Source: an uncultured Collinsella sp. (GTDB lineage Bacteria > Actinomycetota > Coriobacteriia > Coriobacteriales > Coriobacteriaceae). Taken from it: a DNA stretch of 64,000 nucleotides. Shown piece after piece: positions 42,663 to 52,375 of the stretch (the first letter of the stretch is position 1; each line of letters opens with the position of its first letter). The stretch covers positions 1-64,000 of the forward strand of contig CAUEMA010000009.1 of NCBI GenBank assembly GCA_959018755.1, given 5' to 3'. A program made the position numbers and the translations under genes. The notes under the pieces were generated by a model, which was not told where the DNA came from, made no database searches, and saw only the letters and a program-made list of their open reading frames with translations.

Positions 42663-44780
42663 TCAATCGCTATTATCCTCGCGCGCCGCGATCTTTTCCA
42701 CGCGAACGGCGTTTTCCTGAGTGAGCGCGGCGCCCGTCAACGGGTCCCAACGCAACGGTGTATGGTCGAGCGGGCCGACGCCCAAGGCTTGAGCGCCGCC
42801 GGCATCGGCGCCAAACGAACGCCCACCGGGGGCGGCCGAGGTGAAGATGCACGCCGGATGCAGATACGGCGTCGTCTCCACGCGCACGCGGTCGCGGCCC
42901 ATATCGCTCACGAGCTCGACGATCTCGCCGTCGGCGATGCCCATGTGCGCAGCAGCATCGGCATTCATCTGCACGGCATCCAGGTCCGATCCAGCCTCGG
43001 CGGCACCTTGAGCCGCAAGCCTGCGCGAGGTGTGCGACTCAAAGGGACGGTTGCCACTAATGAGGCGAAACATCCCCGGGCCGGGCTCCACCATGGGCGC
43101 AATCCAGTTGGGCACACGACCCATGCCGACTCGTTCCCATACGTCGCTTGCCAGCGCAATTTTGCCGCCGGCAAGCGGAATCACCGGCTCACCCGTGCGC
43201 GACGGCAGCGCCACGCCCGTATCGGCCCAGCCGCGCTCCTTGAGCTCGTCCAGATCGATCCCAAAAGGCGCCACCTGGGCAGCCGCCAGATCGTCAGACG
43301 TAAACTGGAAATACTCGCCCACGCCACACGCCTGCGCCAGACCGGCAAAAATCTCCCGACCGGGACGTGTGTCGTCATGCTGCACAGGCAGCACGGCGTT
43401 GCGGTAGAACACGCGCGCATCGTTGGCGCCTATCACCGTTCCCACGCCACGGTCGGCCTCCAGATACGTCACGTCGGGCAGCACGAAGTCAGAAGCGCGC
43501 GCTGTCTCGGACCAGCGAATATCAACGGTCACGAGCAAGTCGAGCTGTTGCAAAATACCCAACCAAGCCTGCGCATTGCCATAGCCCGCACCGGGGTTAC
43601 TGGCATAGACGATGAGCCCACGCAAATCGCCGGCAAGAATCGACTGACCGATGGTCGTGCACAGTCCGCGCACCGGATCGACCAGTGGATAGCGCTCGGA
43701 CCCCAACTTGGGCTCACGTGGCATCGACGGCGTCGCAAAACGCGCAGGGTCCAAATCGCCCAACGCAAGCGGCGTGGGCGGGTTGAGGGCACCGCCCGCG
43801 TGTCCGATGCAGCCCAGCAGCACATCGATCAGACAAATCGCGCGCGCGGTCTGGGTGCTATTGGCATACGCGATACCGATGCCGCCATGAAAGCCCGCAT
43901 CCACCACAGCGGCAGGCGCGGCGGCAGCCAGATCGCGCGCCGTCGCGATAATCTCTGCGGCCGGCACGTCGCACATCGACTCGGCCCACTCGGGCGTCCA
44001 AACAGCAGCCGCCTGCGCCAGCTCGCCAAAACCCGTGGTATAGCGGGTCACGAACTCGTGGTCATACAGGCCCTCGGCAATCAAGACATGCGCAATGCCC
44101 AGCAGCAAGGCCAGGTCACAGCCCGGGCGCACGCGCAGCCAGCGGTCGGCAAGCGCAGCCGAGCCACTGCGCCGGGGGTCGACCACGATAATCTTCGCCC
44201 CACGGCGACGGGCATCGTTGAGCGCATCAACGGTCCCCATCGTCGACGAATCGACGATGGAACGCCCCAGGTACATGATGCAATCGGTACGCGCCAGGTC
44301 GGAGGCGGGGCTGTAGCCCAGGCTGTGCTCCCAACCGGTGAGACGGCTTACCTCGCAGGCGCCATCGGCACCGTACACGTTGGGCGAACCCAGCGCATGC
44401 ATAAGGCGATAGGCCCAGTAGCGGTCGAACGAGGGAACGCCGAGCGTCATGCCCAGCGCACGAGGCCCGCACTCGTCAACAATCCCCAAAAGACGCTCGG
44501 CAATCTGAGCAAACGCCTCGTCCCAGGTAATCGCATCAAACCCCGAGTCATCCCGGCGGCGTCGCATGGGGTGCACGATGCGGTCGCGCTCGTCAAACGG
44601 CATTGCCAGGCGATGCCGTCCGCGGGCGCACAGGGCGCGCGCCGCGCACGGATGCCCCGGCACCGGCAACTCAGCCACCACGCGACCGTCCTCAACGCGT
44701 GCCGCAAAGGCGCAATCGGCATAGCATCCCCCGCATGTGGTCACCACGGCGCGACCGTCACGCTTCACAGCAGATGCCAT
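42663..44780 (-). CDS. Molybdopterin oxidoreductase, DMSO-reductase family
   Basis: 705 residues from the ATG behind AAAGGGG. The N terminus has a [4Fe-4S] site (CGGCYADC, then RALCARG), followed by the Mo-bisMGD domains (for example ITWDEAFAQIAERL, YLGRSIVDSSTMGTVDALND, IIVVDPRRSGSAALAD and the C-terminal GNRPFESHTSRRL). The position after CEVSRL that may ligate Mo is a cysteine region, GACEVSRLTGWEHSLGY. No signal peptide is visible, so it may be cytoplasmic. Candidates are thiosulfate/polysulfide- or other oxyanion-reductase-like enzymes; no membrane or iron-sulfur subunit is adjacent. Confidence 0.82.
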   Translation of the reverse strand: MASAVKRDGRAVVTTCGGCYADCAFAARVEDGRVVAELPVPGHPCAARALCARGRHRLAMPFDERDRIVHPMRRRRDDSGFDAITWDEAFAQIAERLLGIVDECGPRALGMTLGVPSFDRYWAYRLMHALGSPNVYGADGACEVSRLTGWEHSLGYSPASDLARTDCIMYLGRSIVDSSTMGTVDALNDARRRGAKIIVVDPRRSGSAALADRWLRVRPGCDLALLLGIAHVLIAEGLYDHEFVTRYTTGFGELAQAAAVWTPEWAESMCDVPAAEIIATARDLAAAAPAAVVDAGFHGGIGIAYANSTQTARAICLIDVLLGCIGHAGGALNPPTPLALGDLDPARFATPSMPREPKLGSERYPLVDPVRGLCTTIGQSILAGDLRGLIVYASNPGAGYGNAQAWLGILQQLDLLVTVDIRWSETARASDFVLPDVTYLEADRGVGTVIGANDARVFYRNAVLPVQHDDTRPGREIFAGLAQACGVGEYFQFTSDDLAAAQVAPFGIDLDELKERGWADTGVALPSRTGEPVIPLAGGKIALASDVWERVGMGRVPNWIAPMVEPGPGMFRLISGNRPFESHTSRRLAAQGAAEAGSDLDAVQMNADAAAHMGIADGEIVELVSDMGRDRVRVETTPYLHPACIFTSAAPGGRSFGADAGGAQALGVGPLDHTPLRWDPLTGAALTQENAVRVEKIAAREDNSD

Positions 44781-44843
44781 CTCGATTACCCCTTTCACAA
44801 GCCAAACACAACAGACCAACAGCCCGGGAACGAGCCCCAGGCC

Positions 44844-44880
44844 AAAAAAGCCTCCCGCACGGCAACGCCCCGCGGGAGGC
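44844..44880 (-). terminator. Terminator of the formate hydrogenlyase operon
   Basis: GCCTCCCGC (44850-44858) pairs with GCGGGAGGC (44872-44880); TTTTTT follows on the minus strand. It lies 23 bases after the stop of the formate channel gene, at the end of the 15-kb operon. Confidence 0.9.
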
Positions 44881-44902
44881 CCAACGTCAAACAGGCGATA
44901 CC

Positions 44903-45742
44903 TTACGCCTCGGACTTCTTGGCGTAGATAAACCAGTAGCCGAGCGCGACCAGAAGCGCGCCGCCCACGATGTTGCCCAACGTGGCGGCGGACAGGTTAA
45001 ACGCAATGCCCACGGCGTTGAGCGCATCGGCACCGGCGACGTCGGCACCGTAGCCGCACGCCTGCATCACGGCACCCATGGGCAAAAAGTACATGTTGGC
45101 GACGCAGTGCTCAAAACCGCAGGCCACAAAGGCGGCGATGGGCAGCAGAATGCCCACAACCTTATCGACCACGGTCTTGCCGGCGGTACCGATCCACACG
45201 GCCAGGCACACAAAGATGTTGCACAGGATGGCGCGAAAGAAGATCGTCACCCAGTCGACCGTCACCTTGCCGGCGGCGACGCTCACCATGGAATTGGCGA
45301 CCGCCTCGCCGTTGAGCTTGTAAATGCCGGCCATGTACACCAAAAAGACGATGAACAGGGCACCGACAAAGTTACCGGCCCATACGACGACCCAAGCCTT
45401 GAGCATCTGGACCAGGGTGATCTTTTTGCTCTTGAGTGCGCAGACCATAAGCGAATTACCGGTAAACAGCTCGGCGCCGCACACCAGCACGAGCACCAGG
45501 CCCAGGCAAAAGCACAGGCCGCCCACGACGCGCTGGGCGCCCCAGCCCAGCGTGCTATCGCTCAAGAACACGGTAAAGAACAGGCCGCCGAAGGCAATGA
45601 ACGCGCCGGCGAACATCGCCAAAACAAAGGCCTTTGCGACCGGCAGGTTGGCCTTGGACACGCCGGCGGCCTCGGTCTTGGCCTCGATCGCGGCGGGCGC
45701 AAGGCAATCGGGAGCGGGGTACTCCGCCTTGGAATCTGCCAT
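44903..45742 (-). CDS. focA: Formate/nitrite transporter family channel (FocA/FdhC type)
   Basis: 279 residues. Six hydrophobic segments; AFIAFGGLFFTVF and GAELFTGNSLMVCAL, CNIFVCLAVW and GFEHCVANMYFLP are the two FNT signature regions, the latter containing the central histidine and the family asparagine. It moves formate across the membrane, feeding or relieving the formate hydrogenlyase encoded upstream. focB occupies the same place in the E. coli hyf operon. Confidence 0.92.
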   Translation of the reverse strand: MADSKAEYPAPDCLAPAAIEAKTEAAGVSKANLPVAKAFVLAMFAGAFIAFGGLFFTVFLSDSTLGWGAQRVVGGLCFCLGLVLVLVCGAELFTGNSLMVCALKSKKITLVQMLKAWVVVWAGNFVGALFIVFLVYMAGIYKLNGEAVANSMVSVAAGKVTVDWVTIFFRAILCNIFVCLAVWIGTAGKTVVDKVVGILLPIAAFVACGFEHCVANMYFLPMGAVMQACGYGADVAGADALNAVGIAFNLSAATLGNIVGGALLVALGYWFIYAKKSEA

Positions 45743-45781
45743 GTCAATCACTTCTTTCCTAATCAGCAGGGACAAGCGCTC

Positions 45782-46285
45782 CTATTGCTCTTGTCCCAAG
45801 CGGACAAAGTGGGAAAAGTCGTTGGCGGTCACGGCGTCGTACACGGCGTCGACGGCGTCAAAGACCTCCGGGGACATAGGGTTGTAAAACTCCGTATCGC
45901 CCGGCTGAATCCCTATGAAGACGATATCTTCGCACGATTGCTCGATTTCCTCGATCAGAATCGACAAAGGGAGCGAATGCGTGGTGAACATCGACTTGCG
46001 GGCCACATCGCGCTTATCGAGCAGGCGGATAGACCCGACGGGCAGCGCCATGTCGGCGGCATCGACCAAGACCAGGCGAGGCGGACGCTCGCGCTTGACC
46101 TCGATGATGTCGTCCTCGGGCGTTTGGCCACCGTCGATGGTGTACCAACCGGCAATGGGCGCATCCTCCATCTTTTTGGAGAGCACGGGGCCGGCGGCAT
46201 CGTCGGCACGCAGCACGCTTCCCGCCGTGAGCACGATACCCGCAAACGGGGCGCCGTTCACACGTCCATCCACAACGCGACCCAT
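45782..46285 (-). CDS. hycI: Hydrogenase maturation endopeptidase HycI-like
   Basis: 167 residues. AGSVLRADDAAGPVLSKKM, VLVDAADMALPVGSIRLLD and FTTHSLPLSILIEEI are equivalent to the three HycI blocks carrying the two aspartates and the histidine that sense nickel. It cleaves the C-terminal tail of the large subunit after nickel insertion; a tail is present in HyfG here. It shares its first base with the stop of hycH. Confidence 0.88.
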   Translation of the reverse strand: MGRVVDGRVNGAPFAGIVLTAGSVLRADDAAGPVLSKKMEDAPIAGWYTIDGGQTPEDDIIEVKRERPPRLVLVDAADMALPVGSIRLLDKRDVARKSMFTTHSLPLSILIEEIEQSCEDIVFIGIQPGDTEFYNPMSPEVFDAVDAVYDAVTANDFSHFVRLGQEQ

Positions 46286-46866
46286 TACTGCAACCTCCCC
46301 GTCAGGTACACGCCCGACACATCGCGCACGCGCTCAACCAGATCGCGGAACTTCATCAGAAACGCGACCTGCTGGGCATGCAGGCCAAAGTCGTCGTCGA
46401 ACACCGGGATGCCGGCCTTGGCCGAGCCGCGAAAACCGCGCTCGTCGAGCAGCGTGTCGCAGGCCTCGAGCAGCGACGGCACCGCCGCCTTGTCGAGCTG
46501 GCACTCGCCAAAGGAGCGGATGGCCTCGAACTTGGTCTTGGCCTCCCCCTCCGGCAACGCGTCGATAAGCGTATAGAACACGTTCACCGGCACCGACAGG
46601 CGCGGCTCAAAGCAATCGAGCACGCCGGTGTGGTGGCCCACGGCGAGCGTGTAGTACAGCACGTCGCAGGCCTCCTGGGGAACGTCTTCCTCGGTCTCCA
46701 CAAACTTACGCGTGAGCTCGTAGAAGACCACCTGGTCGGGCGCATGGCCCAGGCAGGGGTCGGCGACGCCCTCGGCGGCCTCGTCGCTTGCGCGCGAGGC
46801 ATCGCCAAAGGAGCCGCCGAGCATACCGGGACCCGCAAAGTAACCAGAGCGGTCCGTGAGCTCCAT
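46285..46866 (-). CDS. hycH: Formate hydrogenlyase maturation protein HycH/HyfJ
   Basis: 193 residues. VVFYELTRKFVETEEDVPQE, YYTLAVGHHTGVLDCFEPRL and KFEAIRSFGECQLD match HycH over its whole length; an N-terminal extension of about 45 residues, absent from the 136-residue E. coli protein, precedes them. HycH assists hydrogenase-3 type assembly. The start codon is adjacent to the hyfI stop. Confidence 0.85.
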   Translation of the reverse strand: MELTDRSGYFAGPGMLGGSFGDASRASDEAAEGVADPCLGHAPDQVVFYELTRKFVETEEDVPQEACDVLYYTLAVGHHTGVLDCFEPRLSVPVNVFYTLIDALPEGEAKTKFEAIRSFGECQLDKAAVPSLLEACDTLLDERGFRGSAKAGIPVFDDDFGLHAQQVAFLMKFRDLVERVRDVSGVYLTGRLQ

Positions 46867-47649
46867 CTAGCGACCTCCGGCCAGCACCAGATCCTGCAGC
46901 GCCGAGTAGACTTCAACGCGGCGCGGATCGTCCTGCTTATCGATGAGCAGTGCCATGGCACCGCGGATATCGCCCTTGGGCGCGCCCTCGAGCGTGTCCA
47001 TAAACTCGTTGGCCAGGTCGCGGCCGTAACGGTAGCCGCTCATGGCGCGAGCCTCGCGCTCGATGGCAACGCGCAGCTTGTACGGCACGCCGGGGTGCAG
47101 GATATCGGCCTGTTCGCCGGCGGCCTCCACCGTGGTCTCGGCATGGAGCTTTTGGTCCAGCAGGCCAAGTGCCATGGCAAAACCGTAGATGGTCTGCGCG
47201 GGGCTGGGCGGGCAGCCGGGGATATAGACATCGACCGGCAAGATCTTGTCCGTGCCGCCCCAGACGCAGTAGTTGTCGTAGAAGATGCCACCGGTGCAGC
47301 CGCACGCGCCATAGGACACCACGATCTTGGGATCGGGTGCGGCCTCAAAGGCGCGCAGGGCCGGCATGCGCATGGCACGCGTCACGGCACCGGTGTACAG
47401 CAGCACATCGGCGTGACGGGGCGAGGGCACGACCTTGATGCCAAAGCGCTCGACGTCGAAGACGGGCGTGATGGAACCGAAGATCTCGATCTCGCAGCCG
47501 TTGCAGCCGCCGCAGTCAACGCGGTAGATGTACACCGAGCGCTTGATCTTCTTAAGAAGGGTCGCCTTGGCCTTCTCGATGCTCTCGTCGAGCTCGATCT
47601 TGGTCGGGCGGTACTGAAGCCGCTCGGGCAAAAGCGTGGGTTCGGCCAT
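46867..47649 (-). CDS. hyfI: NiFe-hydrogenase small subunit HyfI/HycG (NuoB-like)
   Basis: 260 residues. The proximal [4Fe-4S] cluster ligands are seen in CGGCNGCEIEI (about 46-56), YGACGCTGGIF and IPGCPPSPAQTIYG. The N-terminal 45 residues and C-terminal 90 residues are family-typical extensions. It links the NiFe site in HyfG to the electron-transfer chain in HyfH. Confidence 0.93.
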   Translation of the reverse strand: MAEPTLLPERLQYRPTKIELDESIEKAKATLLKKIKRSVYIYRVDCGGCNGCEIEIFGSITPVFDVERFGIKVVPSPRHADVLLYTGAVTRAMRMPALRAFEAAPDPKIVVSYGACGCTGGIFYDNYCVWGGTDKILPVDVYIPGCPPSPAQTIYGFAMALGLLDQKLHAETTVEAAGEQADILHPGVPYKLRVAIEREARAMSGYRYGRDLANEFMDTLEGAPKGDIRGAMALLIDKQDDPRRVEVYSALQDLVLAGGR

Positions 47650-47651
47650 GG

Positions 47652-48368
47652 TTACTCCTCCTTCGTATCAAAATCCATGATGATGCCCTCGACCGGCGCC
47701 GGTCCGGCGGGAATCTCGGGCGCATCGGGGTTGAGCTCGCGGTCGATATACTCCGGGTTCACGCCGTGGCCGCCCAGATACTCCATGCCGGGGCCCTGGG
47801 GCTCGCCGGACGCAAGCGTCTCGTTGGCAGCCATGCCGGCAGCGTTGCCGGTCTTTACGGCCGAGGCGGCGCGCAGGGCGTCGAGCTCGCGCTTGCACTC
47901 CTGGCACATACCGACGGTACGGGCGGCCTGCTCGGCCTCCATGCCGCCGGCCTTTTGCAGCAGGCGCTTGGCGTAGTCAATCTCCTTGTGCGGGGCAAAC
48001 GGCTTGCCGCAGCGCGAGCAGTGCTCGAGCGTGTAGACGCTCTTGCTGGTGAGGTCGTCCTTGCTCATGACGGCCAGCTCAAACTCCTCGGTGAGCTTGA
48101 TGGCCTCCATGGGGCAGGCTTCCTCGCAGCGGCCGCAAAAGATGCAGCGGCCGTAGTCGATCGACCAGGTGATGGTGTCGGCCGCAAGGTCGGTGTCCAT
48201 GCGAATGGCATCGGCCGGGCAAGCCACGCCGCAGGCTCCGCAGGCGATGCAGAGCTCGGCATTGTGCTCGGGCTTGCCGCGCATGTCCTTGTTGGTGGGG
48301 AACGGCGCAAACGGGTACTTGACCGTCGCGTCGCCGGCCTTGGCGTTGACCTTCCAAAGCTTCAGCAT
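47652..48368 (-). CDS. hyfH: Iron-sulfur subunit HyfH/HycF (NuoI-like)
   Basis: 238 residues from the ATG at 48368. Two 8-iron ferredoxin motifs: CIACGACGVACP and CIFCGRCEEACP (about 40-80), then two more cysteine pairs (CSRCGKPF and CQECKREL) that may form a zinc or rubredoxin-like site. The C-terminal 70 residues, rich in Pro and Glu, extend beyond the 181-residue E. coli HyfH. It bridges ferredoxin-type electron donors to HyfI. Confidence 0.9.
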   Translation of the reverse strand: MLKLWKVNAKAGDATVKYPFAPFPTNKDMRGKPEHNAELCIACGACGVACPADAIRMDTDLAADTITWSIDYGRCIFCGRCEEACPMEAIKLTEEFELAVMSKDDLTSKSVYTLEHCSRCGKPFAPHKEIDYAKRLLQKAGGMEAEQAARTVGMCQECKRELDALRAASAVKTGNAAGMAANETLASGEPQGPGMEYLGGHGVNPEYIDRELNPDAPEIPAGPAPVEGIIMDFDTKEE

Positions 48369-48369
48369 A

Positions 48370-50142
48370 TTAGAGCGCCTCCTCATCAAGCGGAGCGGCC
48401 ATGGTGCCCTCGCCCGCAAGCGGCGCCTTGTCGCGCCAGACGTTCTCGAACTGCTCCTTGTCGAGCACGTGGTCGCGCTTGGCGGCGACATCGGTCACCG
48501 TCACGCGGTCGGTGCAGGAGTAGCACGGGTCCAGCGAACCGACGATCAGCGCCGCGTCGCCCACGGTGTTGCCGCGGAACATGTAGCGCAGGACCGGCCA
48601 GTTGCTGTACGTGGCGGCCTTGGCGCGCCAGCGGTAGCACTTCTGGTTATTGCCGAGCATGGCCCAGTGCACGTCCTCGCCGCGCGGTGCCTCGGTGGCG
48701 CCGATGGCGTACTTGTGCGGGGTGTACTCCCAATCCGTGGTGAGGATGGGGCCCGACGGGCAGTTCTCGAGCATGGTCTCGATCATGTCGATCGAATCGT
48801 AGACCTCCTGGATGCGAACGGCGGTACGGCCGAAGGCATCGCAGGTGTCGGCCGTAGCGGCGTGCATCTTTTGGACATCCGGATCGGCGTAGCCGTCGAA
48901 GGGATGGTCAAAGCGCACGTCGCGGGCATAGCCCGAGCCACGCATGAGCGGGCCAACCGGCGAGAAGTCGCGTGCGATCTTGCGGTCCAGAATGCCGATA
49001 CCGCTCGTACGCTCGATAAAGTTGGGCGTAGAGAGCAGCACGTCGACGAGTTCTTGAACCTCGGAGCGCAGCTGGTGGATGGTCGTGAGCGTGGAGAGCT
49101 TCTGCTCGGCCAAAATATCGCGACGCACGCCGCCGATCACGTTGAGGCCGTAGGTCTTACGGTGACCGGAGAGCTTCTCGGCCAGATCCATGGACTTCTC
49201 GCGGACGCGGAAGAACTGCTGGAAGCCGGAGTCGAAGCCCGTGTAGTGCGACGCCAGGCCAATGTTGAGCAGATGCGAGTGCAGACGCTCGACCTCGAGC
49301 ATGATGGCGCGGATGTACTGGGCGCGCGGCGGCACATGGATGCCCTGGGCGCGCTCGACGGCCTCGGCATAGGCCACCGAGTGGGCGCAGCCGCAGATGC
49401 CGCAGATGCGGTCGGCGAGGAACGTCACGGCGTCATAGTTCAGGCGCGTCTCGGCGACCTTCTCCATGCCGCGGTGCACGTAGAACAGACGGTAGTCGGC
49501 GTCGACGATCGTCTCGCCCTCAACGAACAGGCGGAAGTGGCCGGGCTCGTCGGAGGTAATGTGCAACGGGCCCATGGGGACAAGCGTCGTCTCCTTGCCC
49601 TTGGTATCGGCCAAGAACTCGTAGTTTTCCATGTCACTCGCGGGAGCGGGACGGAAGCGGTAGTCCATGGAGTCCTTGCGCAGCGGGTACAGGCCGCTGG
49701 GCCAATCGTCGGGCAGCACCAGGCGACGACGGTCGGGCAGACCCTCGGGGATCAGGCCGAACATGTCGCGAAGCTCGCGCTCGCCCCACACACAGGCGGG
49801 GACGAACGGTGTCACGGACGGGAACGTCATCTTGGCGGGATCGACCTCGGTGCGCACGGTCACCCAACCGGGGTCCTCCCCCTCCATGGAGATGACATAG
49901 TACACGGCGTAACGGCCGCACAGGCTGCGCTCATCGTTGCCGATGATCACAGGAATCCAGCCGTAGCGCTCGTAGTACAGGTAGTGGACGGCCTCGGGCA
50001 GCTTGTCCTGCTTGACGGTAATCGTCAGCTGGTCCTCGCACTGCCACTCGACCTTCTCGATGCAGCCCGGAACGGCGCGGCGCAGGGCCTCGACATGGCT
50101 CTCGCAGCGACGGGCATACACCTTGTTCTCAGTTTCAATCAT
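48370..50142 (-). CDS. hyfG: NiFe-hydrogenase large subunit HyfG (fused NuoC/NuoD domains)
   Basis: 590 residues. The first 180 residues are a NuoC-like 30-kDa domain (WVTVRTEVDPAKMTFPSVT, WGERELRDMFGLIPEGLPD), fused to the NuoD/large-subunit domain. Nickel ligands are RICGICGCAHSVAYAE (about 245-260) and DPCYSCTDRVTV (about 540). After CTDR, about 40 residues remain, consistent with a tail to be cut by HycI. It is the group 4 hydrogen-evolving site. Confidence 0.95.
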   Translation of the reverse strand: MIETENKVYARRCESHVEALRRAVPGCIEKVEWQCEDQLTITVKQDKLPEAVHYLYYERYGWIPVIIGNDERSLCGRYAVYYVISMEGEDPGWVTVRTEVDPAKMTFPSVTPFVPACVWGERELRDMFGLIPEGLPDRRRLVLPDDWPSGLYPLRKDSMDYRFRPAPASDMENYEFLADTKGKETTLVPMGPLHITSDEPGHFRLFVEGETIVDADYRLFYVHRGMEKVAETRLNYDAVTFLADRICGICGCAHSVAYAEAVERAQGIHVPPRAQYIRAIMLEVERLHSHLLNIGLASHYTGFDSGFQQFFRVREKSMDLAEKLSGHRKTYGLNVIGGVRRDILAEQKLSTLTTIHQLRSEVQELVDVLLSTPNFIERTSGIGILDRKIARDFSPVGPLMRGSGYARDVRFDHPFDGYADPDVQKMHAATADTCDAFGRTAVRIQEVYDSIDMIETMLENCPSGPILTTDWEYTPHKYAIGATEAPRGEDVHWAMLGNNQKCYRWRAKAATYSNWPVLRYMFRGNTVGDAALIVGSLDPCYSCTDRVTVTDVAAKRDHVLDKEQFENVWRDKAPLAGEGTMAAPLDEEAL

Positions 50143-50145
50143 TCG

Positions 50146-51705
50146 TTACTCCACCTCGCTCTGAGCGGTCTCGGTACCGAACACAGCGCGGTACATCGGC
50201 GTCGCGTGAAGTTCCTCGGTGCTCTGCTCGAGCACAATGCCGGTCGCGGTCTCCACACCGTGCACGAGAGGCAGCGGGGTGGCGATGCCAAACCACAAGA
50301 TCATGACGGCCAGGATGATTTCGGGGATAAGCATGAGCGCCGGGGCCTCATGCTTGCCCATGCCCTGGGGCGCATGGCCAAACACCGACTTGAGTGCGAT
50401 GCGGGTGAGCGCGGAGATGGCCACGGTAAGACCGAGGGCGACCACGACGACCAGCCACATGGGACCGGCGGTAACACCGGCGACAAAAGTCAGGAACTCG
50501 GAGATAAACATACCGAAGGGCGGGAAGGCACCAAGGCCGAGCAGCGCCAGGACGGCGAGCGCGGCGGTTGCGGGGGCAACCTCGACGACACCCTGGATCT
50601 TAGCCAGGCTACGCGTGCCAAAGGCGTGCTGAATGTTGCCGGACACGCAGAAGGCAAGCGTCTTGGTAAAGCCGTGGAACACGCAGTGCAGCAGGGCCGC
50701 GGCGATACCCAGCGGGCCACCGATACCCAGGCACAGGGCGATAACGCCCACGTTCTCCACAGACGAGTACGCAAAGCGGCGCTTGAGGTCGTCCTGGCGA
50801 AACATCGAAAGTGCCGCCACCAAAATGGACAGCGTGCCGACGATCAGCAGCAAAAGCTGCGGATACTCGGCGCCCACGGCCTGGATGGTAAAGCCGTAGA
50901 AGCGCATGATCACAAGCATGGCGCATTTAAGCAGCACGCCCGAGAGCAGGGCCGAGACAGGGCTCGGGGCCTGGGAGTGGGCATCGGGCAGCCAAGTGTG
51001 CATGGGGAACAGGCCGGCCTTGGTGCCAAAGCCGATCACGATAAACGCAAAGGCGAGGCGCATGAGCGTCGGGTCGAACTGGTCGGCATACGGCAGCACG
51101 CACGACAGAAATGCGGCCTCGTGGGCGTTGGGAATCACGTCGGCGGCGTTGGCGTAGATCAGCAGCGTACCGAACAGGCCAAAGGCCACGCCGGCGGTGC
51201 AGACCATCGCATACTTCCAAGAAGCCTCGAGGGCCGTCTTGTTCTTGTAGATACCCACGAGGAACACGGTGGAAAGCGTGGTTGCCTCCACGGCGGCCCA
51301 CGTGAGGATCATGTTGTTGGACAGGCACGCGAGCAGCATGGTGAACACAAACAGGCTAAACAGCGCAAAATACTGCTTGGCGCGCTCGGCGGGCATGGAG
51401 CCCTCCTCGATATCGGCCTTTACATAGGGCAGCGAGAACAGCCCCGTAAGAAAACCGATAAAGCCGATAAGCAGCACAAAGATGGCGCCCAGCGAATCGA
51501 GGTGGAACCACAGGCCAAGAGCGCTCGCGGTGTCGCCGCTCATAAGGACGTCGCCGGCCGTCATAATCGACAGCACCAGGACGGCTGCGACGGAGACCAG
51601 GTTGAGACCGGCAAACACGTTATAGGACGTGTTCTTGGGCAAAAACGCCATGACCAGCGAGAACACCAAAGGAGTCGCGAGCAGGGCGAGAATCAACGTT
51701 TCCAT
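50146..51705 (-). CDS. hyfF: Antiporter-like membrane subunit HyfF
   Basis: 519 residues, about 14 membrane helices. LFPMHTWLPDAHSQAPSPVS with a following SALLSGVLLK (about 225-255) is the proton-channel helix motif of NuoL/M/N and Mrp proteins, and the KxxF-rich loop HCVFHGFTKTLAF carries the discontinuous helix lysine. It is one of three antiporter-like subunits in this operon, and the basis for predicting ion pumping. Confidence 0.9.
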   Translation of the reverse strand: METLILALLATPLVFSLVMAFLPKNTSYNVFAGLNLVSVAAVLVLSIMTAGDVLMSGDTASALGLWFHLDSLGAIFVLLIGFIGFLTGLFSLPYVKADIEEGSMPAERAKQYFALFSLFVFTMLLACLSNNMILTWAAVEATTLSTVFLVGIYKNKTALEASWKYAMVCTAGVAFGLFGTLLIYANAADVIPNAHEAAFLSCVLPYADQFDPTLMRLAFAFIVIGFGTKAGLFPMHTWLPDAHSQAPSPVSALLSGVLLKCAMLVIMRFYGFTIQAVGAEYPQLLLLIVGTLSILVAALSMFRQDDLKRRFAYSSVENVGVIALCLGIGGPLGIAAALLHCVFHGFTKTLAFCVSGNIQHAFGTRSLAKIQGVVEVAPATAALAVLALLGLGAFPPFGMFISEFLTFVAGVTAGPMWLVVVVALGLTVAISALTRIALKSVFGHAPQGMGKHEAPALMLIPEIILAVMILWFGIATPLPLVHGVETATGIVLEQSTEELHATPMYRAVFGTETAQSEVE

Positions 51706-51708
51706 GGA

Positions 51709-52362
51709 CTACCCCCTCAGCTCGGACAGGTCGCGCGCATCGAGCGAGTGGGAGTCGTCCCAAATGCGACGCACGACGATGGACATGATGATGACGGCAA
51801 AGATGGCGTCGGTGGCGATACCGATCTCGATGATCTCGGGAGCGGTGGGGGCCAAAAGCGCGAGCGTCACATGGCTGCCGTTTTCCATAAGGCAGTATCC
51901 AAAGATCTGCTTCATGATGTTGCGCTGCGAAATGATGCAGGTGAGGCCCACAAAGAAGTGAGCGAAGCTAATAGCGAGCGCAGGCGTTGCGACCTCGGCC
52001 GTGGGCAGGCTGATCTGCGTCACGACGGCAAAGCAAATAGCGACCTCGACGGCGATGATGCAAATGGCCCACGCGGGCTTAAGGCCGGCCTTGAGCGATG
52101 CGTCGCTCGGCTCACCCATCTTCTTGTATGCGCGGTTGAGGATATAAGGGACCAGGACGACCTTGGTGATAAAGGCAGATCCAGCCCACATAAGCAGCTC
52201 CTGCGCACCAGTGGTGACACCGAGTGTGGCGAGAAGCCCCACGAGCACCAGCGACTGCACCGCATACCAGTGGATGGAATGTTTGATGTTCTTGGAGACA
52301 ACCACCATGGTGGACGTGACGATCAGAAGGCCGCCAAGGATGTTGACGATCGAATAACCCAT
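51709..52362 (-). CDS. hyfE: Membrane subunit HyfE (NuoK/MrpC-related)
   Basis: 217 residues with six hydrophobic helices, almost the length of E. coli HyfE (216). The last three helices resemble NuoK. It has no known catalytic residues and completes the membrane arm between HyfD and HyfF. Confidence 0.85.
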   Translation of the reverse strand: MGYSIVNILGGLLIVTSTMVVVSKNIKHSIHWYAVQSLVLVGLLATLGVTTGAQELLMWAGSAFITKVVLVPYILNRAYKKMGEPSDASLKAGLKPAWAICIIAVEVAICFAVVTQISLPTAEVATPALAISFAHFFVGLTCIISQRNIMKQIFGYCLMENGSHVTLALLAPTAPEIIEIGIATDAIFAVIIMSIVVRRIWDDSHSLDARDLSELRG

Positions 52363-52375
52363 GTCGTTCTACCTC

